From NCBI GenBank assembly GCA_002451055.1, contig DKBD01000068.1:8852-15541 (forward strand): DNA of 6,690 nt. The letters run 5' to 3'. The notes below the pieces were generated by a model. The model saw only the letters and a program-made list of their open reading frames with translations, ran no database searches and was not told the DNA's origin. The DNA comes from Nitrospira sp. UBA6909. GTDB lineage: Bacteria; Nitrospirota; Nitrospiria; Nitrospirales; Nitrospiraceae. Below are positions 1-4,990 of the stretch, one piece after another. A program made the position numbers and the translations under genes. The stretch's first letter is position 1, and each line of letters begins with the position of its first letter.

Positions 1-27
1 AGCATGTCGTGTCCCTTCACGCCGCAG

Positions 28-495
28 CTAGGCCGGCGCCTCTTCTGATTCCTGTTTCTTCACCACGTGCACGGTCACCTGGGCCATCACATCTCTCGGC
101 ATCTTGATCGGCACGGTCACCGTCCCCAGTTCCTTGACCGGATGCGCCAGCTGAATTTTCCGACGATCCACGGTGAAGCCCTGGGCGGCCAACCCTTCGG
201 CAATGTCCTTGGCCGTGACTGAACCGAACAGTTTATCGTCCTTGCCTGCCTGCATCTCAATGGTCAGTGTGACCGCCGAGATTTTCTTGGCGTGGGTTTC
301 AATCTCCAGCTTTTCCTTCTTCGCCTTCTCCGCCGCCGCCCGTTTGGCGTGCTCAAAAGCTTTGATGCTCCGGCTGTCAGCCTCAACCGCTTTGCCGCGA
401 GGCAGCAAGTAGTTCCTGGCAAATCCATCGGCCACATTGATGAGATCGCCCAGGTGGCCGACCCCTTCCAGCGTTTCCTGTAGAATGACTTTCAT
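28..495 (-). CDS. rplI: 50S ribosomal protein L9
   Basis: L9 binds 23S rRNA near the base of the L1 stalk and helps keep reading frame. The 155-residue product fits the family (about 150). The N-terminal rRNA-binding domain (residues 1-48) opens MKVILQETLEGVGHLGD and carries the L9 signature around G24-F25...N28-Y29-L30. A charged Ala/Lys/Glu-rich linker helix covers roughly residues 41-75. The C-terminal domain contains DKLFGSVT (87-94). The start at 495 is chosen because AAGGAG lies 8 nt upstream and the protein then begins exactly at the conserved MKVIL; an in-frame ATG at 555 lies inside the likely promoter. The C-terminus ends in an acidic ESEEAPA tail. rpsF, rpsR and ssb, common upstream neighbours, are absent; the next gene upstream is an unrelated PEP-CTERM gene. 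Downstream, an ATG at position 5 preceded by GAAGGGA may start the next gene (often dnaB), but the window ends there. Confidence 0.97.
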   Translation of the reverse strand: MKVILQETLEGVGHLGDLINVADGFARNYLLPRGKAVEADSRSIKAFEHAKRAAAEKAKKEKLEIETHAKKISAVTLTIEMQAGKDDKLFGSVTAKDIAEGLAAQGFTVDRRKIQLAHPVKELGTVTVPIKMPRDVMAQVTVHVVKKQESEEAPA

Positions 496-526
496 GGCTC
501 TAACTCCTTGTCTAAGAAAGCACTGG

Positions 527-555
527 AGAATACTGGGGCGACCTGGAAAAGTCAA
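527..555 (-). promoter_or_regulatory. sigma70-type promoter of rplI
   Basis: On the minus strand TTGACT (550-555) is followed after exactly 17 nt by TATTCT (527-532), matching the -35 consensus at 5 of 6 and the -10 consensus at 4 of 6. Transcription would begin near 520, giving a leader of about 25 nt that contains the AAGGAG ribosome binding site. This agrees with rplI being the first gene of its transcript here. It is seen by eye only, with no transcription data. Confidence 0.5.
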
Positions 556-850
556 TCAGATGAGGGCCTGTGAGTCGAGCTGGTTAAGTCGAAGGAATGG
601 TCTCTTCCCCTCCTTCTACCTTGGTCGTGAACAGTCAATCCCCTTAGGGGATAGGCGGCAGGCTCGTATGATCACAGGCACGGCACTGGATGATAAGCAC
701 GGCAGGCAATCCGGTAGGCCAAGAGAGCTGTCTGATCAAACAAGGCACCTTCGAGGTGATTATCGGAGGTCAGATAAGGAGGCGAGGTGCAACGAGAAGC
801 CTTCTATTGTTAGGAGTCACGCAAAGCCTACAAGCAGGGGGCGAAAGCAA
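556..850. other. non-coding spacer between rplI and the PEP-CTERM gene
   Basis: No reading frame in this stretch has both a plausible ribosome binding site and a protein-like composition. Frames crossing it are rich in Arg, Ser and Gln and look like chance openings. I see one perfect palindrome (638-652, listed separately), a direct repeat of GCACGGCA (678-685 and 697-704) and several GGCAGGC words, but no recognisable gene remnant or RNA gene. Confidence 0.5.
638..652. repeat. perfect 15-bp palindrome ATCCCCTTAGGGGAT
   Basis: Seven base pairs mirror around a single central T at 645. It lies about 85 bp upstream of the rplI -35 box and about 200 bp downstream of the PEP-CTERM terminator-like hairpin. 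The loop would be only a few bases with no T-run beside it, so a protein-binding site is more likely than a terminator. No regulator is known from the sequence. Confidence 0.35.
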
Positions 851-886
851 ACGGCCTGCCGCCAGCAATAGCCGACGGCAGGCTGT
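842..886 (-). terminator. terminator-like hairpin after the PEP-CTERM gene
   Basis: Arms 851-861 and 876-886 pair over 11 positions (one G-U), with a core of GCCTGCCG against CGGCAGGC, and a 14-nt loop. Read on the minus strand, the stem is followed by a T-rich but interrupted stretch (TTGCTTTCG). It begins about 25 nt past the PEP-CTERM stop codon, where an intrinsic terminator would be expected. The imperfect U-tract lowers confidence. A smaller inverted repeat (CTTCAA 888-893 with TTGAAG 903-908) lies between it and the stop codon. Confidence 0.55.
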
Positions 887-911
887 CCTTCAACTATTCA
901 GATTGAAGTTG

Positions 912-1721
912 CTACCTTCTCACCCGCCGCCATGCTGCGAGCCCTGCCAAACCGCTGCCCAGCAGGAGCATGGTAGAGGGTTCGGGAACAGGATTGGTGC
1001 CAGGCGTTCCAGGTGGCCGATTCGCAATATTAAATGCTCCGATGGCATCGATTTCAGGATCCGCATCGTTTGCCGTCAAAGAAATCTGGCTGGTGCGAAT
1101 GCCATAGTATTGATAGGCCTGAGAAAACACATACTCACGAGTATAGGCGTTCAACGTTCCAAACTCGGTGCTGCCTCCACGATACACAACCGAAGGTGCC
1201 GTACCGGCAAAGGTGTAGGTCACGTCGTCCTTATTCGTACCGCTGAAGCCAACGACATCCGACAAGAGAACAAAATTATCCCCATCATGGCTTCCCCAGA
1301 CGCTGTACTCCATCATGTCCTGCATCCAGAAATTGCCAAAGGCCTCTCCATAATGATCTTGATGGGTGTAGAGGCGCAGACTGTCATAGGCTTGGCCCAT
1401 GTCCCAAATCATCATGGCAAACCCAGCGTCCCCGCGGTTCGCCACCCCATCGGTTAAATCTGGCTGTGCCCCTCTGTCATAAATATAGGTCCGCTGGCCA
1501 TCCAATGGTGTACCGCTCGCGCTCAGACCGCTCCCTCCAACCCCTGCGACAGACGGATGAGCCCCACCCAATAGATGAGTGCCAAGTACAACACCATTAC
1601 CTGGATCCGTCGCCAACGGAGCCGCCCCTGCATCGTAGGTCGTTGCACCAGCCCATGAACTTGGCCCCAGCCATAATGCAACCGCTGCCACTCCGAACGC
1701 TAACCTTGTGAGCGCTTTCAT
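912..1721 (-). CDS. PEP-CTERM sorted extracellular protein, possible discoidin-like domain
   Basis: The 269-residue product has the full PEP-CTERM architecture. A Sec signal peptide occupies residues 1 to about 26 (MKALTRL, a hydrophobic core, then SSWAGA). A C-terminal sorting tail starts at PVPEPST (244-250), followed by a hydrophobic segment (251-264) and the basic end RRVRR. In known systems the exosortase (EpsH/XrtA family) cuts near the PEP motif and releases the protein into the exopolysaccharide matrix. The mature part is rich in Gly, Asp and aromatics. EYSVWGSHDGDNFVLL (138-153) and YYGIRTSQISLTANDADPE (205-223) resemble the end strands of F5/8 type C (discoidin) carbohydrate-binding folds; this is inference from pattern, not an alignment. 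There are no cysteines. The ATG at 1721 follows a GAGG-plus-poly-G ribosome binding site 4 nt away. No exosortase is in the window, which is normal because PEP-CTERM genes are usually scattered. A sigma54 promoter candidate lies upstream at 1816-1831. Confidence 0.92.
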   Translation of the reverse strand: MKALTRLAFGVAAVALWLGPSSWAGATTYDAGAAPLATDPGNGVVLGTHLLGGAHPSVAGVGGSGLSASGTPLDGQRTYIYDRGAQPDLTDGVANRGDAGFAMMIWDMGQAYDSLRLYTHQDHYGEAFGNFWMQDMMEYSVWGSHDGDNFVLLSDVVGFSGTNKDDVTYTFAGTAPSVVYRGGSTEFGTLNAYTREYVFSQAYQYYGIRTSQISLTANDADPEIDAIGAFNIANRPPGTPGTNPVPEPSTMLLLGSGLAGLAAWRRVRR

Positions 1722-1725
1722 GATG

Positions 1726-1736
1726 CCCCCCCCCTC
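1726..1736 (-). promoter_or_regulatory. ribosome binding site containing a G9 run
   Basis: On the minus strand GA is followed by nine consecutive G residues (1726-1734), then CATC and the ATG of the PEP-CTERM gene. GAGG at its 5' end is the likely Shine-Dalgarno core. A nine-base homopolymer here can change length by polymerase slippage, which would alter the spacing between the core and the start codon. Confidence 0.55.
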
Positions 1737-1815
1737 AGCTATTCGTGACGAGTATGTTTCGAGAATATCTGTTCACTCTGTTGACCACTCACGATTATGA
1801 GTCAGCACTAATCGC

Positions 1816-1831
1816 AGCATATTTTGCGCCA
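1816..1831 (-). promoter_or_regulatory. sigma54 (RpoN) -24/-12 promoter candidate for the PEP-CTERM gene
   Basis: The minus strand reads TGGCGC, five bases, then ATGCT, against the consensus TGGCAC-N5-TTGCW. Nine of the eleven consensus positions match, and the essential GG and GC doublets are exactly 10 nt apart (GG at 1829-1830, GC at 1817-1818). Transcription would start near 1805, leaving an 84-nt leader before the ATG at 1721. PEP-CTERM genes in other bacteria are known to be controlled by the PrsK/PrsR two-component pair with RpoN, so the site fits the gene it precedes. The assignment is by eye. Confidence 0.6.
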
Positions 1832-1922
1832 TGATATAACTTATTGAAATAATGACGATTATGTTGTGCGCTCATAATTGATCAGTCATCACTGTCTATG
1901 AATCTGACAAGATCCGTGGCGA

Positions 1923-1932
1923 CTGATATCAG
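1923..1932. promoter_or_regulatory. palindrome CTGATATCAG, possible enhancer-binding site
   Basis: This perfect 10-bp palindrome is centred about 122 bp upstream of the predicted sigma54 start, inside the usual range for an enhancer-binding activator. A second short symmetric site, TGATCA (1879-1884), is centred near -76, and ATCAGTC (1881-1887) is the inverse of GACTGAT (1921-1927). These are candidates for a PrsR-type regulator. Short palindromes also occur by chance in AT-rich DNA. Confidence 0.3.
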
Positions 1933-2251
1933 GAATTTGATGACGGATGAGATAAAATGCCTTGCACTTTCAGTAGTTTACGAGGCAGTAGGAGACGGGG
2001 GGCTTTCCTTGGAAGACAAGTCGATCTGTCTACTTTTCCGACAGGATCACAAAATCTAGAAAATTGGTATCGAAGAGAATCATCTACCCCACGCCAACAG
2101 CCACAGCCATTGGCAGGGTCCGATGAACTCCTCTCCTATGGATGACAAGGAGGGGTCGCCTCCAAGAAACGATCACTCGCGAAAACTGGCCATGGACAGA
2201 TGTTGTTTTCTGGACGATTCGGCCGAGGAGAGATGCAGGCCCAATGATTCG
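1933..2251. other. non-coding spacer upstream of the PEP-CTERM promoter, downstream of kbl
   Basis: No convincing gene is present. The plus-strand frames beginning at 1957 and 2123 have no ribosome binding site and an Arg/Ser/Pro-rich composition unlike the real genes nearby. I looked for a kbl terminator just past its stop codon (2252) and found only short GGCC pairings without a U-tract. No remnant of a known gene was recognised. Confidence 0.45.
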
Positions 2252-3442
2252 TTACGGAATCACGCCGAGCGCCTGCCCGGCCTTGGCGAAGGCCGCCACG
2301 GCTTGTTCCAACTGGGCCCTCGTGTGTACTGCCGACATCTGGACACGGATTCTGGCCTGGCCTTCAGGGACGACAGGATAGCTGAACCCCACCACGTAAA
2401 CCCCCTCCGTTAACAGTGCCTCAGCCATCTTGGTCGCCAGTGTCGATTCACCCAGCATGACAGGAATGATGGGATGCTCGCCCGGCACCAGGCGAAATCC
2501 TAGATCGGTGAGCTGTGCGCGAAAGAACTTCGCATTGGCATGGAGCCGCTCACGGAGTTCATCCCCTCCTGCCACAAGATCAAGCGCCCGTAAGGCTCCG
2601 GCCGCGATCACAGGAGGCAATGAATTGGAGAACAGATAGGGCCTCGACCGCTGACGCAGTAACTCGACGATCTCCGCCTTGCCCGACGTAAATCCCCCCG
2701 TGGCTCCCCCCAGAGTCTTGCCCAATGTGCTCGTCACGATTTCGATGCGATCGGCCAGACCATAATACGCGGGCGTGCCGCGCCCCTTCGGGCCGAGGAC
2801 GCCGGTCGCATGGCTGTCGTCCAACACCACTGCTGCGTCATAGCCCTCGGCCAGCTCGACGATGCGGTCCAACTTGGCCAGATCTCCATCCATCGAGAAG
2901 ACCCCATCCGTCACGATGAGCCGCAGGCGGCTGGTCTTTGCCTCTTGCAGCCGCGCTTCCAATTCACCCATATCGGAATGGGCATAGCGAAATCGCTTGG
3001 CCTTGCACAGGCGAATACCGTCGATCAGGCTGGCATGGTTCAAGGCATCGCTGATGACGGCGTCACGCTCATCCAACAGCGCCTCGAACAAGCCGCCGTT
3101 GGCATCAAAACAAGAACTATAGAGAATGGTGTCTTCAGTGCCCAAGAACCCGCTGACGGCTTGCTCCAGCCGTTTGTGCAAATCCTGCGTGCCGCAGATA
3201 AAGCGCACGGAGGCCATGCCATAGCCGTGCGTCTTCAACCCCTCCATGACAGCCTGGACGATCTCCGGGTGATTCGCCAAGCCAAGGTAATTGTTGGCAC
3301 AGAAATTCAACACCGGCCCCTGGTCCACCAGGATATCCACCCCTTGTGGACCGAGGATGCGCCGCTCAGATTTGTAGAGGCCCTTCGCGCGGATGTCGGC
3401 GAGCTGCTGCTGAAGGGCTTCTTTAAGAGAGTTGTACGCCAT
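2252..3442 (-). CDS. kbl: glycine C-acetyltransferase (2-amino-3-ketobutyrate CoA ligase)
   Basis: This PLP-dependent cytosolic enzyme cleaves 2-amino-3-oxobutyrate with CoA into glycine and acetyl-CoA, the second step of threonine breakdown. At 396 residues it is almost the length of E. coli Kbl (398). It is a fold-type I alpha-oxoamine synthase: [10 protein letters not shown] (46-55) at the N-terminal entry, H136 in LNHASLIDG expected to stack on PLP, D208 and H211 in [10 protein letters not shown] contacting the PLP ring, and the Schiff-base lysine K242 in [14 protein letters not shown]. The C-terminal domain includes [17 protein letters not shown] (355-371), with the family arginine. All key residues are present. 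The gene lies 97 bp after tdh, so the order is tdh then kbl, the reverse of E. coli kbl-tdh. The ATG at 3442 gives the proper N-terminus, but no Shine-Dalgarno precedes it; the upstream bases are a C/T/A-rich repeat arm. Confidence 0.97.
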   Translation of the reverse strand: MAYNSLKEALQQQLADIRAKGLYKSERRILGPQGVDILVDQGPVLNFCANNYLGLANHPEIVQAVMEGLKTHGYGMASVRFICGTQDLHKRLEQAVSGFLGTEDTILYSSCFDANGGLFEALLDERDAVISDALNHASLIDGIRLCKAKRFRYAHSDMGELEARLQEAKTSRLRLIVTDGVFSMDGDLAKLDRIVELAEGYDAAVVLDDSHATGVLGPKGRGTPAYYGLADRIEIVTSTLGKTLGGATGGFTSGKAEIVELLRQRSRPYLFSNSLPPVIAAGALRALDLVAGGDELRERLHANAKFFRAQLTDLGFRLVPGEHPIIPVMLGESTLATKMAEALLTEGVYVVGFSYPVVPEGQARIRVQMSAVHTRAQLEQAVAAFAKAGQALGVIP

Positions 3443-3445
3443 CGT

Positions 3446-3545
3446 TAGTCGGTAAGGGGTAACCGGTAAGGGGTAAGGAGTCCGAAAACATTCCCGTAAC
3501 CATATCCTTCCATTTCACACCTCACCCTTTACCCTTCACCCCTCA
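3446..3545. repeat. inverted pair of 5-unit heptamer arrays, each unit starting with a stop triplet
   Basis: The plus strand carries five 7-bp units at 3446-3480: TAGTCGG, TAAGGGG, TAACCGG, TAAGGGG, TAAGGAG. The minus strand carries five units at 3545-3511: TGAGGGG, TGAAGGG, TAAAGGG, TGAGGTG, TGAAATG. Each arm is exactly 35 bp and 30 bp separate them, so the element nearly fills the tdh-kbl spacer. The first minus unit begins with the tdh stop codon itself; the other arm ends 3 bp from the kbl start codon. Because 7 is 1 modulo 3, any three neighbouring units put stops in all three frames. The arms are partly complementary (GGTAAAGGGTGAGG against the complement of GGTAAGGGGTAAGGAG), so tdh-kbl mRNA could fold into a long hairpin. 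It is likely a dispersed intergenic element, though only this copy is in the window. Confidence 0.8.
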
Positions 3546-4577
3546 CGGAATGAGAACGACTTTGCCGCATTGCCCGGATCGGATCAACTCAAACCCCGTC
3601 GCGAATTCCGCCATGGGGAATGTATGCGTAATGACCGGCCTGATGTTCAGCCCCGCCTTGAACAGGCCTGCCAGCCTGTACCAGGTTCCGAATAGATGCC
3701 GACCCGTCACACCGTACACACGAATGCCTTTAAAAATGATCTCGTTCGGTAGATCGAAACAGACCTGGCCGGTCGGAATGCCGAAGAGCGTCACACGCCC
3801 CCCGTTTTTCACGGAACGAAAGGCTTGGTGCAGCGCGCCAGGGTCACCGGACATTTCCAACGCCGCATCGACGCCTTCGCCGGCCGTCAGCTCGCGAATC
3901 GCGTCGCCCACGGCCTCCAGCCGGTCGGTTTTCACATTCACCGTATGATCCACGCCCAATTGTTTGGCCAACCCCAGCCGATAGTCGCTCACATCGGTCG
4001 CGATAATGACGGCTGCGCCGGCCACGCGGGCGACGGCAGCGGCAAACAAGCCGGTCGGCCCACATCCCGTCACCAAGACTGTGTGGCCGGTGAGATCTTC
4101 CGCCAGCGCGGCATCGACGGCGTTGCCGAGAGGCTCCTGAACACAGGCCAATTCCGGCGGAATCTCGGCAGCAGTGCGCCACAAGACGCTCTCCGGCAGC
4201 GAAACGTACTCGGCATAGGAGCCGTCACGATCGATACCCAGGATTTGGTACCGTTTGCAGACATGGGCTTGTCCGGTTCGGCATTGAAAACATCGGCCGC
4301 ATGTGATGTGCGACTCGGCCGCAACATAGTCGCCAACCTTCACCAGGGACACATCGCGCCCGGTTTCCACAACGTGGCCGCAGACTTCATGGCCGATAAT
4401 GCGCGGGGGCTGGATGCGCTGTTGTGCCCATTCGTCCCAGCGATAGATATGACCATCGGTGCCGCACAAGGAGGTTGCGGCGACCTTGACAATGACGTCG
4501 TGCGGGCCTGGAGTCGGATCCGGCCAACTTATCTGAGTCAACCCGGGGGCGGAAGTCGTTTTGACGAGCGCTTGCAT
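3543..4577 (-). CDS. tdh: L-threonine 3-dehydrogenase
   Basis: The enzyme oxidises L-threonine to 2-amino-3-oxobutyrate with NAD+ in the cytosol and hands this unstable product to Kbl, encoded next. The 344-residue protein is close to E. coli Tdh (341). It is a zinc medium-chain dehydrogenase: catalytic zinc ligands C38 (SLCGTDGHIY) and H63-E64 (IGHE), structural-zinc cysteines C93, C96, C99 and C107 (HITCGRCFQC...C), a Rossmann nucleotide motif GCGPTG (171-176) and D195 in TDVSDYR at the end of the second strand, which suits NAD+ over NADP+. GTDGHIYRWDEW (39-50) and EPLGNAVDAAL (148-158) are typical of Tdh rather than of general alcohol dehydrogenases. The start matches family N-termini, but the ribosome binding site is poor; a strong AGGAGG further upstream (4620-4625) instead serves a tiny frame ending just before tdh. 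Confidence 0.96.
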   Translation of the reverse strand: MQALVKTTSAPGLTQISWPDPTPGPHDVIVKVAATSLCGTDGHIYRWDEWAQQRIQPPRIIGHEVCGHVVETGRDVSLVKVGDYVAAESHITCGRCFQCRTGQAHVCKRYQILGIDRDGSYAEYVSLPESVLWRTAAEIPPELACVQEPLGNAVDAALAEDLTGHTVLVTGCGPTGLFAAAVARVAGAAVIIATDVSDYRLGLAKQLGVDHTVNVKTDRLEAVGDAIRELTAGEGVDAALEMSGDPGALHQAFRSVKNGGRVTLFGIPTGQVCFDLPNEIIFKGIRVYGVTGRHLFGTWYRLAGLFKAGLNIRPVITHTFPMAEFATGFELIRSGQCGKVVLIP

Positions 4578-4591
4578 GTCGTCATTCTATC

Positions 4592-4625
4592 TCAATTGCA
4601 CAGACTGAGCACGTGCCGCCCTCCT
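4592..4625 (-). promoter_or_regulatory. strong Shine-Dalgarno plus six-codon frame before tdh
   Basis: AGGAGG (4620-4625) is followed 7 nt later by GTG (4610-4612), which opens a six-codon frame (VLSLCN) ending in TGA at 4592-4594. This is 14 nt before the tdh ATG and not in frame with it, so it cannot be an N-terminal extension of Tdh. It may be a leader frame that loads ribosomes and lets them restart at tdh, whose own ribosome binding site is weak. It may equally be chance. Confidence 0.3.
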
Positions 4626-4637
4626 ACTCCGAACCTA

Positions 4638-4662
4638 CCGCTATCGCTTACCGAGATAGCGG
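4638..4662 (-). other. perfect 8-bp hairpin over the stop codon of the small gene
   Basis: CCGCTATC and GATAGCGG (4638-4645 and 4655-4662) are exact inverted copies around a 9-nt loop. The structure covers the last codons and the TAG of the 56-residue frame. No T-run follows on the minus strand, so it is not a classic terminator; it could pause or protect the mRNA between this gene and tdh. Confidence 0.45.
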
Positions 4663-4811
4663 CCATAGAGGAACGCCACAAATTGCTTGGCCCCACGCAC
4701 TCTGCTTTTGACATTCTCATCGTCCAGGCCGGCTCGATGCAATTCCTGCTGAAACCGGACCAACGCATCCTTCAATTCCCTTTCCAAGACTCGATCAAGC
4801 ATGCTCCCCAT
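4641..4811 (-). CDS. 56-residue small protein of unknown function heading the tdh-kbl operon
   Basis: I do not recognise this gene. It has one of the best translation starts in the window: AAGGAGG (4818-4824), a 6-nt spacer, then ATG at 4811. The product begins MGSMLDRVLERELKDALVRF and ends in VAFLYGRYLGKR. It is highly charged, lacks cysteine, proline and any membrane segment, and should be largely helical and cytosolic. The pattern GLDDENVKSRVRGAKQFVAFL (28-48) loosely resembles the first helices of a SAM-like (tyrosine recombinase N-terminal) fold; this is only inference. It lies 63 nt before tdh on the same strand with no terminator between them, so co-transcription is likely. Together with the strong ribosome binding site, this argues for a real gene despite its length. 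A role in threonine metabolism or its control is possible but unsupported by sequence. Confidence 0.72.
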   Translation of the reverse strand: MGSMLDRVLERELKDALVRFQQELHRAGLDDENVKSRVRGAKQFVAFLYGRYLGKR

Positions 4812-4842
4812 GAATATCCTCCTTCCGGATAAGTTTCCTCGG

Positions 4843-4884
4843 ACCCGATCTTCATCCCGCCATCCTTCAGAGTGGTGATCGGGT
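4843..4884 (-). promoter_or_regulatory. leader hairpin upstream of the small gene
   Basis: ACCCGATC (4843-4850) and GATCGGGT (4877-4884) are exact 8-bp inverted copies with a 26-nt loop. If transcription of the small gene-tdh-kbl operon starts near 4895, this folds in the leader about 20 nt before the Shine-Dalgarno. On the plus strand the second arm runs into TTTT, so a weak terminator facing the other way is an alternative. It does not match the glycine riboswitch. Confidence 0.3.
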
Positions 4885-4901
4885 TTTCCGCGTGCCTCGT
4901 G

Positions 4902-4931
4902 ATTCTATAGAAATTTCACTGGTCTCACCAG
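4902..4931 (-). promoter_or_regulatory. weak promoter/operator candidate for the small gene-tdh-kbl operon
   Basis: On the minus strand TAGAAT (4902-4907) matches the -10 consensus at 5 of 6. A 17-nt spacing puts TGGTGA (4925-4930) at -35, a poor match (3 of 6), so an activator may be needed. The same stretch holds two symmetric sites: GAAATTTC (4910-4917), and CTGGT-CTC-ACCAG (4919-4931) over the -35 position. Both are plausible operators. Confidence 0.28.
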
Positions 4932-4990
4932 AAAGCTGAAGAATTAAACGGGTTGCACGGCATCAGAATGATCAGTAGGATGCTGCCATC

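Noticed and set aside
1..5. ATG on the minus strand at position 5 preceded by GAAGGGA, possibly the next gene after rplI (dnaB is common there)
   Set aside because: Only five bases are visible, so no product can be supported.
496..555. Upstream in-frame ATG giving a 20-residue N-terminal extension of L9
   Set aside because: The extension overlaps the promoter and Shine-Dalgarno, and L9 proteins start at MKVIL.
616..638. Second TTGACT box on the minus strand beside the palindrome
   Set aside because: No acceptable -10 element lies 16-18 nt downstream and no gene starts nearby.
1957..2145. 62-codon plus-strand frame in the spacer
   Set aside because: No ribosome binding site, low-quality Arg/Ser/Gln-rich composition and no partner gene; most likely chance.
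2810..3448. 212-codon plus-strand frame opposite kbl
   Set aside because: It is antisense to kbl across conserved PLP motifs and has no Shine-Dalgarno or family resemblance.
3511..3545. G-quadruplex in the G-rich heptad arm of the tdh-kbl mRNA
   Set aside because: There are only three runs of three or more G, plus a GG, so a stable three-layer quadruplex is not supported; the hairpin with the opposite arm is simpler.
3446..3545. CRISPR-like or tandem array interpretation of the heptad repeat
   Set aside because: Units are 7 bp with no spacers and the two arrays are inverted, which does not fit CRISPR.
3825..4832. 335-codon open frame on the plus strand opposite tdh
   Set aside because: It is antisense to a well-supported tdh and the 56-residue gene, has no ribosome binding site, and its composition (His, Gln, Arg, Ala) is that of a reverse-complement shadow.
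4953..4981. Plus-strand promoter TTGCAC-N17-TAGGAT before the 67-residue gene
   Set aside because: The -35 match is only 3 of 6 and the start would leave almost no leader; the TAGGAT also overlaps the only Shine-Dalgarno candidate.
4812..4990. Glycine riboswitch in the leader of the tdh-kbl operon
   Set aside because: It was sought because the pathway makes glycine, but the conserved aptamer core segments and paired tandem layout are not present.
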